From IMG/VR virus record IMGVR_UViG_3300022929_000171, positions 1 to 25,860 of that record: 25,860 nt of DNA; one strand, 5' to 3'. Positions 1-7,409 of the stretch are shown one piece after another (positions within the stretch are counted from its first letter, which is position 1; the number at the start of each line of letters is the position of its first letter). Origin of the DNA: a virus. Both the position numbers and the translations under genes were made by a program. The notes under the pieces were generated by a model, which saw only the letters and a list, made by a program, of their open reading frames with translations, did no database searches and was not told where the DNA came from.

Positions 1-2
1 CA

Positions 3-317
3 GGTATTGAGAATGCCTCAGCGATGTCTAAGTTATTTGCGAAAGGGTCTGTAGAGAATGCAGCACTACAGATAACAATGGCAAAACAGAAGACTCAACA
101 GATGGAGCGTCAGCTTCGAGAGATTATTATCTACACTGTTGGGCAAGATGTTTACGTTGAAATGCTCAGAACTAGAGCGACAATCCGTAAGCAAAGGCTA
201 GACGCAGCAAGAGCTAGAGCAGCACGGAAACGCTTAATCATTGACGGTATTGGATTTGCGTTTATTGGAACAATTCTTTTTGCTTGCGTTATGGCAGTAG
301 TAGGAGTGATAGTTTGA
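3..317 (+). CDS. C-terminal membrane-anchored small protein, possibly partial at 5' end
   Basis: The reading frame is open to the left window edge, so this may be the end of a longer gene. The first ATG is at 24 and would give 97 residues, but no good ribosome site precedes it. The visible part is a highly charged, Arg/Lys/Gln-rich helical stretch followed by one hydrophobic C-terminal segment (about residues 72-97 counted from the ATG). This fits a tail-anchored inner-membrane protein. It overlaps the next gene's TTG start by 4 bases (TTGA), so the two are probably translationally coupled. I do not recognise a named family. A lysis or envelope role is only suggested by the membrane genes that follow. 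Confidence 0.6.
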   Translation, partial: GIENASAMSKLFAKGSVENAALQITMAKQKTQQMERQLREIIIYTVGQDVYVEMLRTRATIRKQRLDAARARAARKRLIIDGIGFAFIGTILFACVMAVVGVIV

Positions 318-1501
318 GTCTAGTAGAATACGCCAAGACAGAACGTCAAAGAGAAATACTAGACGTATGGGAAAACTGCGGACGCAATAGTGCTAATGCA
401 GCTCATCGTTTAGGTATTACGACTTCTACATTGCGACATCATGTTTCTGCTGTTAAAAACTTTGCTGCTGCTTCTGGATATTCTGACAACTGGGATGCAA
501 CTCGTCACGTTCCTGAAGGTGAGATAGTAATTGGTCGGTCTATCTACACTCAGGACGATGAAGGTAACAAGGCTTGGTTGAAGACCAAGAGGACAATGAC
601 CGAGGCACAGCGAGACAAGGCGCTGCAAGGTTTTGTTGATGGCTTAACTAAAGGTCTTCCGCAGTACAAGCCGAAGGCTAAACCAAAGACCAAGAAGTTT
701 GCTGAAGATTTACTGCCTACTATCGCAATAGGTGATGCTCACTTCGGCATGAGGGCTGACGCAAGAGAAACAAAAGAAAGAGACTACGACACAAAGATAG
801 CCTCGGCAAATATGCTTGACGCTATAGATTACCTCGTGGACTTATCTACCCCTTGCGAACACTCATTGCTAATTAATGTCGGTGATTTTATCCACGCTAA
901 TGGATCAAGTGGTACTACTTTTTCCGGGACAAAATTAGATGTAGATACAAGAATCGAAGTAGTGCTAGAGACAGCAGCACAGACGTTTATCTTCGCGATA
1001 GACAAGATGCTATCCAAGCACAAGAACGTCACTGTCATCATGGCTCGTGGCAACCATGACTCAGATACAGCAATTGCTCTTGCATTGATACTGAAGTTTT
1101 ATTACACGCAAGAGAAAAGGGTAACTATCTTAGACCCTCACGGTTTTTTCCATACGCTACAGTTTGGCAAGAACCTCATAGCTGTACATCACGGCGACAA
1201 GGTTAAGGCAGAAAAGCTAGGAGCAATCCTACCTAAGATGCTACCTGAGCAGTGGTCAAGCACAGTGTATAGGAAGTGGATTGTCGGACATATCCATCAT
1301 CAGAACTCTATCGAGACATCTAATGGGTGTTTCGTGGAAGCGATGGGGACGTTGTCTCCTCCTGACTCTTGGCATGCAGGAGCGGGGTACGGTGCGTCCA
1401 GTGTGATGAACCAGATTACATTCCACAAGGATGGCGGCGAAGCTGTTAGACACGTTTATCAAATCAGAGCCTCTCGGAAAGCTCCTGACCTGACATTATA
1501 G
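314..1501 (+). CDS. HTH-fused calcineurin-like metallophosphoesterase
   Basis: About 395 residues. The N-terminal ~50 residues look like a helix-turn-helix (NSANAAHRLGITTSTLRHHV). A Lys/Pro-rich linker follows, then a metallophosphoesterase core with the full motif set: GDAH (D141, H143), GD (D191), GNHD (246-249), HHGD (about 292-295) and GHIHH (325-329). The family hydrolyses phosphodiesters or phosphomonoesters with two metal ions; here the substrate is unknown, but the HTH suggests DNA. I chose the TTG at 314 because AGGAG (302-306) lies seven bases upstream and the TTG overlaps the previous stop. The upstream in-frame ATG at 284 has no ribosome site and would overlap the previous gene by 34 bases. 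Confidence 0.85.
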   Translation: MSLVEYAKTERQREILDVWENCGRNSANAAHRLGITTSTLRHHVSAVKNFAAASGYSDNWDATRHVPEGEIVIGRSIYTQDDEGNKAWLKTKRTMTEAQRDKALQGFVDGLTKGLPQYKPKAKPKTKKFAEDLLPTIAIGDAHFGMRADARETKERDYDTKIASANMLDAIDYLVDLSTPCEHSLLINVGDFIHANGSSGTTFSGTKLDVDTRIEVVLETAAQTFIFAIDKMLSKHKNVTVIMARGNHDSDTAIALALILKFYYTQEKRVTILDPHGFFHTLQFGKNLIAVHHGDKVKAEKLGAILPKMLPEQWSSTVYRKWIVGHIHHQNSIETSNGCFVEAMGTLSPPDSWHAGAGYGASSVMNQITFHKDGGEAVRHVYQIRASRKAPDLTL

Positions 1502-1508
1502 GTGTAGT

Positions 1509-1760
1509 ATGGAAGACCGACTCTCAAGAGTAGAAAGAAAGATTGACTCATTGCAGGAGGCGATTATCTCTTTGGCACGAGTAGAAGAAAGATTGGTTAC
1601 GGTCTTCAACCGTCAGTCTAAGATAGAGGCTCAAGTAGATAGCATGGAACAGAAGATGGACGCAATGGCAGAAAGTATTGCGACATCTATGGCTACAGAA
1701 AGGATTGTTTGGATACTAATTGCTGCTGCTATTGCGGCGTTCTTTAACTTTATGGAGTGA
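1509..1760 (+). CDS. Coiled-coil, tail-anchored membrane protein (XhlA-like)
   Basis: 83 residues: a long amphipathic coiled coil (about residues 1-65, with heptad-spaced Leu/Ile/Val/Met) and one C-terminal membrane helix (WILIAAAIAAFF), ending just after it. This layout resembles the hemolysin XhlA family, small phage membrane proteins that accompany holins and endolysins. It sits just before a lipoprotein and a lipase, so a lysis or membrane role is plausible but not shown. The next gene starts at or just after its stop (GTGA/ATG overlap zone). Confidence 0.7.
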   Translation: MEDRLSRVERKIDSLQEAIISLARVEERLVTVFNRQSKIEAQVDSMEQKMDAMAESIATSMATERIVWILIAAAIAAFFNFME

Positions 1761-1762
1761 TT

Positions 1763-1957
1763 ATGAAATACCTATTGATACTACCCGTTGTATTCTTGAT
1801 GTCATGTTCACAGTTAGAAGTTGTGGGAACTGCCGTAGATAGATACTGCGAGCTGTCTCCTACTCAAAGACTGGCTAACCGTGAAGCAATAGCAGAAGTA
1901 GTAGCACCTAATACAATCCAAATAGAGTGCGTAGATAATGCAGAAGATAGCATCTAA
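1763..1957 (+). CDS. Small outer-membrane lipoprotein (possible o-spanin)
   Basis: 64 residues from the ATG at 1763. GGAG at 1754-1757 gives good spacing, better than the in-frame GTG at 1757. A short basic start (MK), a hydrophobic stretch and the lipobox LMSC predict signal peptidase II cleavage before Cys15. The mature part contains two further Cys (in RYCEL and IECV), which could form a disulfide. The gene directly follows the XhlA-like protein and its last 20 bases overlap the lipase start. Its place in the late operon fits a spanin-type or envelope role, but no Rz partner is evident. Confidence 0.7.
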   Translation: MKYLLILPVVFLMSCSQLEVVGTAVDRYCELSPTQRLANREAIAEVVAPNTIQIECVDNAEDSI

Positions 1958-2630
1958 GCTGTCATTAGACGCTTACAAGGACGACATGGTTGGCGCGTTC
2001 AAGATAGAGAACAAGCTAACCTCTACCGTTGCGTATGTGAAGTTAACACCTGAGTGTAACTACGTTGTCTTTCGCGGCACTAACTCTATTGGCGATTGGT
2101 TGTTTAATCTTTCCGCTGTCCCTGCGTACTACAATAAACGGTGGACGCATGGTGGGTTTGCACTAGCACACAAGTCTGTATGGAAACGAATCAGACGGTT
2201 GCTAGACCCAAACAAGAAGACCTTGATTACTGGTCATTCTCTTGGCGGTGCATTAGCTGAACTATCAGCATGGGCGTGTAGAGACTTTACAGATTTGACA
2301 TTGATTACCTTTGGCAAGCCAAGGGTTTTCTTTCGCGGTTCTAAGAAGAAGATGAACCACGATGTACAAATCTCTTACGTTTCAGGCAGTGACGTTGTAA
2401 CTAGAATACCGAAGTTTGGATACGAGCCTGACTCAAATCAGGATCTAGTATACTTTGACAACTGGGGGCAAGTCTTCTTCAATCCTCCCAAGGGTTATGT
2501 AAGTAATGACTTCGGTTTAGGCGACTCAATCTCAGATCACTCGATGAAAAGTTATGACAAGATGGTTAATGATATGCACCTTAGTATTGCAGAGTTGCGC
2601 CATAACCGACAACCTCTCAGACGGGTATGA
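1938..2630 (+). CDS. Class 3 lipase-like alpha/beta hydrolase
   Basis: 230 residues with class 3 lipase features. A FRGT motif (45-48) is followed by the nucleophile elbow GHSLGG (Ser101), an Asp in SGSDVV (Asp152) and a late His in SDHS (His201), giving a complete Ser-Asp-His triad in the usual order. Members hydrolyse acyl esters of glycerolipids. No signal peptide is visible, so cytoplasmic accumulation and release at lysis, or packaging in the virion, are both possible. It overlaps the upstream lipoprotein gene by 20 bases and a downstream lipoprotein gene by 77 bases. The enzyme family is clear; a role in disrupting the host outer membrane is inferred from context. Confidence 0.85.
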   Translation: MQKIASKLSLDAYKDDMVGAFKIENKLTSTVAYVKLTPECNYVVFRGTNSIGDWLFNLSAVPAYYNKRWTHGGFALAHKSVWKRIRRLLDPNKKTLITGHSLGGALAELSAWACRDFTDLTLITFGKPRVFFRGSKKKMNHDVQISYVSGSDVVTRIPKFGYEPDSNQDLVYFDNWGQVFFNPPKGYVSNDFGLGDSISDHSMKSYDKMVNDMHLSIAELRHNRQPLRRV

Positions 2631-2766
2631 TCGTGGCGACATTGCTAAGGGATTGGTGGAGGACTTTAAGATTTATTGTACCGCACCTGTCACCTACATT
2701 CGCAGAGCGGGTAGGACAGTTGTATTAGCAACCACAGGAATACTTTTACCGGACGTATGCCCATGA
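2554..2766 (+). CDS. Small lipoprotein overlapping the lipase gene end
   Basis: 70 residues. MTRW followed by a hydrophobic run and the lipobox LVLQSC gives a lipidated Cys15. The mature part is short, with further Cys residues (YCTAP and PDVCP). It starts inside the lipase gene in another frame (77-base overlap), an arrangement typical of overlapping small phage lipoproteins such as Rz1. The signal peptide supports a real gene despite the overlap. Its C-terminus overlaps the next gene's ATG by 10 bases. A spanin or envelope role is a hypothesis. Confidence 0.65.
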   Translation: MTRWLMICTLVLQSCAITDNLSDGYDRGDIAKGLVEDFKIYCTAPVTYIRRAGRTVVLATTGILLPDVCP

Positions 2767-2942
2767 TCGTAGAGTTTCCAGACAACAAAACAGAACGGTT
2801 GATAGAAGACGCAATGGAGCAACTTGGCGCTTGGGTAGAAGGCCAAATAGAACTAGGGGTAAGCCCTATCATTTTAATAGGATTGATGGAGACATATAAG
2901 TCTGCACTCTCCTATAACCTGCTAGTAGATGAGGACGAGTAA
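2757..2942 (+). CDS. Small acidic hypothetical protein
   Basis: 61 residues, acidic, predicted helical, no membrane segment or recognised motif. Its first codons overlap the preceding lipoprotein gene, and its stop overlaps the next ATG (GTAATG junction at 2942), so it is probably translated by coupling. In-frame ATGs at 2757 and 2763 are both possible starts. Function unknown. Confidence 0.6.
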   Translation: MPMIVEFPDNKTERLIEDAMEQLGAWVEGQIELGVSPIILIGLMETYKSALSYNLLVDEDE

Positions 2943-3889
2943 TGCCAACAGATAGTAAAGACATATTTGGAAACTTAATTCCTGACTTTGGAATTGAGGG
3001 TGGGCTTGCTTCTTATCTTCCGGGACAAGAGTCTGCTTTTAATCCAGAAGCAATTCGCGAAGTATTGAGTGGCTCAATTGAAGCAGGTCTAGCCAATCTT
3101 CCTACAAGCATTGGCGGCAAAACTGAAGAGCAAATTATTCAGGATATTGCTGACTTCCTTGCTGCTCAAGACGCAACAGATTATGGTGATTTAAATTTAA
3201 ACACAACAGCTAACGAATTAACTAATGGCGTAGATATGCTTGACCCTGAAGCTACAGGTTTGGGCGGTGATGAAAGCATTGTTACTGACGATGAGCAGTG
3301 GGACAAAGTAGACAAAACAGAAGACCTTGGCTCACTGTTGCAAGACGCACTAGACATCTTTGGTTTAGGAAATCTTGACAAAGCTATTGTGAATGTTGCT
3401 GATGTAGTCAATGACCGTAACATCTCTGTTCAGGATGTTGCTGCTGCGTCAGGTAATACCGTTGAATACGTCAATGACGCTTTTGAAAAAGCCGGAGTTA
3501 AGATTAACAATCAAGGCGAAGTTATTGATGATGACACAGTTACTACTGGTGGCGATTCAACTACTACAACTACAACCACAACAACAGGTGGCGGTGCTTG
3601 GCAGAATACAGGTGGAGGTGTTACGGAAACTGTCGGCGACAGACAGATTGGTGACGGACTAATAGTCCCCAAAAGAGATGTGGTTGTTGACGATAGACCC
3701 AAGACAATTCTTCCTGCTTTGCCTAAACCAGAGCCTAAGCAGACAATGAATCTGACTTTAATGCAGTCAATAGTAAACGACACGCCAGTGACAGAATCAA
3801 TCTTATTCCCAACTAAGTTCACTAAGTTGGAGAACGTACAACAAGGAATGTTTGGTGAATTCCTTCGTGCCGCAGGAGGCAGACGATGA
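2942..3889 (+). CDS. Hypothetical structural-region protein with poly-Thr linker
   Basis: 315 residues. The N-terminal ~200 residues are acidic, soluble and partly helical. A run of nine Thr codons then leads into a Gly-rich stretch (about residues 205-228), a typical flexible linker, and a basic C-terminal part (PKRDVV, PKPEPKQ) follows. AGGACGAG precedes the ATG. The stop overlaps the start of the tail tube gene by 4 bases (ATGA). The position just ahead of the tail genes suggests a virion or assembly protein, but I recognise no family. Confidence 0.7.
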   Translation: MPTDSKDIFGNLIPDFGIEGGLASYLPGQESAFNPEAIREVLSGSIEAGLANLPTSIGGKTEEQIIQDIADFLAAQDATDYGDLNLNTTANELTNGVDMLDPEATGLGGDESIVTDDEQWDKVDKTEDLGSLLQDALDIFGLGNLDKAIVNVADVVNDRNISVQDVAAASGNTVEYVNDAFEKAGVKINNQGEVIDDDTVTTGGDSTTTTTTTTTGGGAWQNTGGGVTETVGDRQIGDGLIVPKRDVVVDDRPKTILPALPKPEPKQTMNLTLMQSIVNDTPVTESILFPTKFTKLENVQQGMFGEFLRAAGGRR

Positions 3890-4533
3890 CATACCTAGAA
3901 GCAATCAATAGTGTCCTTCGGCGATTGCGTGAAGACCAAGCTAACACAGCATTAGAGTCTGACTACTCCGCATTGATCGGAGACTTTGTTAATGACGCAA
4001 AGAGAATTGTAGAGAACTCTTGGAACTGGTCTGCCCTTCGCGACACAATCCTAGTCAATACAGTTTCGGATACGTCAGAGTATTCTTTAACTGGCTCTGG
4101 TCAGGAGGCAGTCCTCAAGGATGTCATTAACGATTCATCTAACAGGATGATGAGGCTCGAAACAAAGTCATTCTTTAACAACGTCTACTACAACCAAGAC
4201 GTAACCAGTGGCTCACCATCCACTTACACTATCACTGGTGTGGATGCTAATGACGATTTAAAGGTCAAGGTATACCCACAGCCTGACGGTATATATAACC
4301 TGCGTTTTGATATGTCCAAACCCCAAGGATTAATCAGTGCTGATGCAACTAAGATCAAAGTGCCACACAACCCTGTGGTTCAGATGGCATTCGCGATGGC
4401 TCTACGGGAGCGTGGTGAAACAGGCGGTCAGTCAGCAGCAGAACAGTTTGCTATTGCGTCCACTGCTTTGTCTGATGCGATAGCTATAGACGCTAACCGT
4501 TACCCTGATGAAACTACTTTTATGGTGGTATAG
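3886..4533 (+). CDS. Head-tail adaptor / tail tubular protein A-like
   Basis: 215 residues. It begins with the helical pattern of podovirus adaptor or tail tube A proteins (YLEAINSVLRRL, then FVNDAKRIVENSWNWSALRD). A beta-rich centre with the KVKVYPQPDGIYNLRF strand motif follows, and the end is helical and Ala-rich. Such proteins form the ring between portal and nozzle. The ribosome site AGGAGG lies inside the upstream gene's end. The next gene starts directly after the stop and looks like the matching nozzle protein, which strengthens the call. Assignment is by pattern recognition and order. Confidence 0.7.
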   Translation: MTYLEAINSVLRRLREDQANTALESDYSALIGDFVNDAKRIVENSWNWSALRDTILVNTVSDTSEYSLTGSGQEAVLKDVINDSSNRMMRLETKSFFNNVYYNQDVTSGSPSTYTITGVDANDDLKVKVYPQPDGIYNLRFDMSKPQGLISADATKIKVPHNPVVQMAFAMALRERGETGGQSAAEQFAIASTALSDAIAIDANRYPDETTFMVV

Positions 4534-6057
4534 ATGGCACAACAACTCCAAAGTATCACCATTACCGCTCCGGGATTTGCGGGTATTAACACCCAAGATG
4601 CACCGTTGGCACAGGACGCAAGTTTTTCTGCCGTTGCGGATAACTGTGTGATTGATAAGGAAGGACGTATTGCCGCAAGGAAGGGTTATACCTTACTAAA
4701 CGGTAACGATCTTCTTGGTTCGTCAGATGGCATAGAATCTATGGGTGAGTACGTTGCCGCAGATGGTGATGTTACTTTCCTGTCGGCAGGTAACAACAAG
4801 ATATTCTCAGGCACTACCACGATGGTAGATGAAACGCCTGCCTTATATACCATCACAGCTAACAACTGGAAGTTTGTACCTTTTAACGATCACATGTACA
4901 TCTTCCAACGAGGACACGAGCCTTTGGTTTACTCGGATCATGCGGGTGTACTTGAGGCAATGTCCTCTCATACTCATGCGACAGGAACACCGCCAGAAGG
5001 TCATGTAGCTATCGCTGCATTTGGTCGGTTATGGGTGGCAGACTTTGATGGTGACAAGTCCACTATCTACTGGTCAGACCTACTCAACGGTTCTGGGTGG
5101 TCAGGTGGCTCTACAGGCTCGATTGATATTACACAGGTCTGGCCTAATGGATACGACACTATCACCGCTATGGCGGCACACAATGGCTTTCTGATTATCT
5201 TTGGCAGGAACTCTATCATAATATATGAAGGAGCAAGCAGCCCTGCGAGTATGACGTTATCTGATACAATCTCGAACGTAGGTTGTGTGGGTAGAGATGC
5301 GGTAGTCTCCACTGGTAAAGACTTGATATTCCTAGACGACTCGGGTGTTCGTAGTTTGTCAAGGACAATTCAAGAGAAGTCAGCTCCTATTGGCGACATC
5401 TCAAAGAACGTCAACAACGATATCAAGTCTCTCTTCGCGGCAGAGACAGGGAATATCAGTATGCACTACTCGCCAAGACAAGCGTTTGTGTTACTAAACT
5501 TCCCAGTATTGGGTGTGGTCTACGCTTTTGACACACGCTTCCCTCTACAGGATGGGAGCTTTAGAGCGACTACTTGGTCGCATATTAATCCACTCTGCTT
5601 CGCGGAAACATCTACTGAGAAACTGTACGTTGGTGTAGCAGATGGCATTGGTGAGTACACGGGATACACCGATAACAATACGGGTTATCAGTTGAGTTAC
5701 TTCAGTCATCCCTTGAGCTTTGGCAATACGTCAAACTTAAAATTCCTGAAGAAGATTAACCTGACAACCTTTGATGGCGCTGAAGCTACAGTGGTATTAA
5801 ACTGGGCGTATGACTATTCTGGCAACTACAGAAAGCAAGCCTATGTACTACCGCAGTCCAATGTAGCGCAGTACAACATATCAGAATTCAACACGGACGC
5901 TGAGTATTCATCGTCTATTGCTTTGATTAAACGCAAGAAGATCAACGCCTCTGGTCAGGGTACAGTCGTAGCCGTAGGGGTAGAAACAACTGTTGAGGGT
6001 AACTCGATTGCCCTTCAAGAGATTAACATTCAAGCTCTGATGGGAAGGATAGTCTAA
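4534..6057 (+). CDS. Tail nozzle / DNA stabilisation-type beta-propeller protein
   Basis: 507 residues. The start (APGFAGINTQDAPLAQD, then NCVIDKEGRIAARKGY) is characteristic of the phage tail protein group related to P22 gp10 and functionally like T7 gp12. These are beta-propeller proteins that close the tail tube and hold packaged DNA. The body is beta-rich with repeated aromatic strands (RLWVADFDGDKSTIYWSD). Genes for this protein usually follow the adaptor gene, as here. The stop overlaps the next ATG (TAATG). The structural class is well supported; the exact tail position is inferred. Confidence 0.75.
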   Translation: MAQQLQSITITAPGFAGINTQDAPLAQDASFSAVADNCVIDKEGRIAARKGYTLLNGNDLLGSSDGIESMGEYVAADGDVTFLSAGNNKIFSGTTTMVDETPALYTITANNWKFVPFNDHMYIFQRGHEPLVYSDHAGVLEAMSSHTHATGTPPEGHVAIAAFGRLWVADFDGDKSTIYWSDLLNGSGWSGGSTGSIDITQVWPNGYDTITAMAAHNGFLIIFGRNSIIIYEGASSPASMTLSDTISNVGCVGRDAVVSTGKDLIFLDDSGVRSLSRTIQEKSAPIGDISKNVNNDIKSLFAAETGNISMHYSPRQAFVLLNFPVLGVVYAFDTRFPLQDGSFRATTWSHINPLCFAETSTEKLYVGVADGIGEYTGYTDNNTGYQLSYFSHPLSFGNTSNLKFLKKINLTTFDGAEATVVLNWAYDYSGNYRKQAYVLPQSNVAQYNISEFNTDAEYSSSIALIKRKKINASGQGTVVAVGVETTVEGNSIALQEINIQALMGRIV

Positions 6058-6290
6058 TGTCGAACTATACCAAACTTACTAACTTCGCAGCCAAGGACGC
6101 TTTGGTTAGCGGCAACCCTGCCAAGGTTGTTAAAGGCTCTGAGGTCGGAGCTGAATTTGACGCAATCCAAGTGGCAGTGGCAACGAAGTCTGACTCAGCG
6201 TCACCTACTTTTACTGGCACAGCAACAACAGATAATCTGACAGTGAGCGGTACTTTCACAGTCGGCACGATTGATGGAGGTACTTACTAA
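6057..6290 (+). CDS. Short tail-fibre N-terminal-like protein
   Basis: 77 residues. The sequence (YTKLTNFAAKDAL, GNPAKVVKGSEVGAEFD, then PTFTGTATTDNLTVSGT) matches the virion-proximal start seen in many phage tail fibres and spikes. Here the protein ends after one beta-repeat-like segment instead of running into a long fibre. It overlaps both neighbours by TAATG junctions, so it is clearly part of the operon. It may be a fibre-anchoring stub, a remnant after loss of the receptor-binding part, or a small assembly partner. Confidence 0.65.
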   Translation: MSNYTKLTNFAAKDALVSGNPAKVVKGSEVGAEFDAIQVAVATKSDSASPTFTGTATTDNLTVSGTFTVGTIDGGTY

Positions 6291-7396
6291 TGTGGGAAGA
6301 AATTGGAAACTTTTTAAAAAATTTACCCGGAAGTCAAACTGGTAATCTTCTATCAGGTATTGGTGGCGCGTTAGCGCAGGGTAGAATTGCTGAAGATATT
6401 AGTGCGCTAGGTAAAGATGCAACTACTGCAATCTACGGTCAGAACTATCAAGTACCAGAAGGCGGTTTGCTAGGTGAGATAGGTCGTCAAGTAGAGTTCA
6501 GACCCTTTACTGTTACTACACCTACTGGTTCTCGCGCAACATTAAACGCAGGTGGCATGGCTACAATGCTCAGTCCTACAGAGCAGGCGTTACAAGCTAG
6601 AATGCTAGGGTTTGGCTCTGAGGCTTTTGGTATGCTTGGCGATCCAGAAGCAAGGCGACAAGAGCAAGAGAATGTAATCGGGATGCTGACTCAAGACCCT
6701 ATGCAAAGAGCTACTCGTGAGCAGGACATCTTTGGTCGTATGCAAGCAACTCTTGCACCTGAGCAAGAACGTGCAAGGTTAGGTCTAGAAGAGCGTCTAG
6801 CAAATCAAGGCAGACTAGGTGTTAGGACTGCCATGTTTGGCGGTACGCCAGAGCAGTTAGCACTAGAGAAGGCTATCGCAGAACAGCAAGCAGGTCTTGG
6901 CGTAAGTGCTATGGAACAGGCTAGAGCAGAGCAAGCACTACAGTCACAGCAAACCCTCGCGGGATTGGGCGAGACACGAGCAAGACTAGGACTACTAGGC
7001 GAGCTAGGTCTGTCTTCTATCCCTGCTGCTTACGCAGGGCAGAATCAGCTACTTGCAAACTTGCAACCGCAACTTGAGGCACAGCGTATACAGTCCGCTT
7101 TACAGGCTACTGGTCTGGGTCTAGGAGCGCAATTAGCAGAATCAGGACTAGAGGCACAGCTTGGCTACGAAGCGTTGGCAAATGCAATACGCCAGCAGCA
7201 ATATCAAGGCTTGTTTGATTTGTTAAAAGGTGAGCAGCAAGGCTCATCAAAATCAACTAGCTCATACACAGGCCCGAACCTAGACCAAGCCGGAGCAACA
7301 GCATTTCAATCATTTTATGATAGCTATGTAAACACAGGCATGAGCGCCAAAGACGCAGCAGAACAAGCAATGCGCGATGTTGGCTTTAAATTTTAA
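6290..7396 (+). CDS. Putative internal virion / DNA ejection protein 1
   Basis: 368 residues. The N-terminus is Gly/Leu-rich and partly hydrophobic. Most of the protein (about 95-310) is Gln/Ala/Glu-rich helix with many LGLxxxLAxQ-like patterns, and the last ~60 residues are Ser/Gly-rich then helical. This composition, followed by two larger helical proteins, matches the set of three ejection proteins of podoviruses (as T7 gp14, gp15, gp16 or P22 gp7, gp20, gp16). No sequence-specific family is claimed. It starts by TAATG coupling. Confidence 0.6.
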   Translation: MWEEIGNFLKNLPGSQTGNLLSGIGGALAQGRIAEDISALGKDATTAIYGQNYQVPEGGLLGEIGRQVEFRPFTVTTPTGSRATLNAGGMATMLSPTEQALQARMLGFGSEAFGMLGDPEARRQEQENVIGMLTQDPMQRATREQDIFGRMQATLAPEQERARLGLEERLANQGRLGVRTAMFGGTPEQLALEKAIAEQQAGLGVSAMEQARAEQALQSQQTLAGLGETRARLGLLGELGLSSIPAAYAGQNQLLANLQPQLEAQRIQSALQATGLGLGAQLAESGLEAQLGYEALANAIRQQQYQGLFDLLKGEQQGSSKSTSSYTGPNLDQAGATAFQSFYDSYVNTGMSAKDAAEQAMRDVGFKF

Positions 7397-7409
7397 CAGG
7401 AGTTAAACA

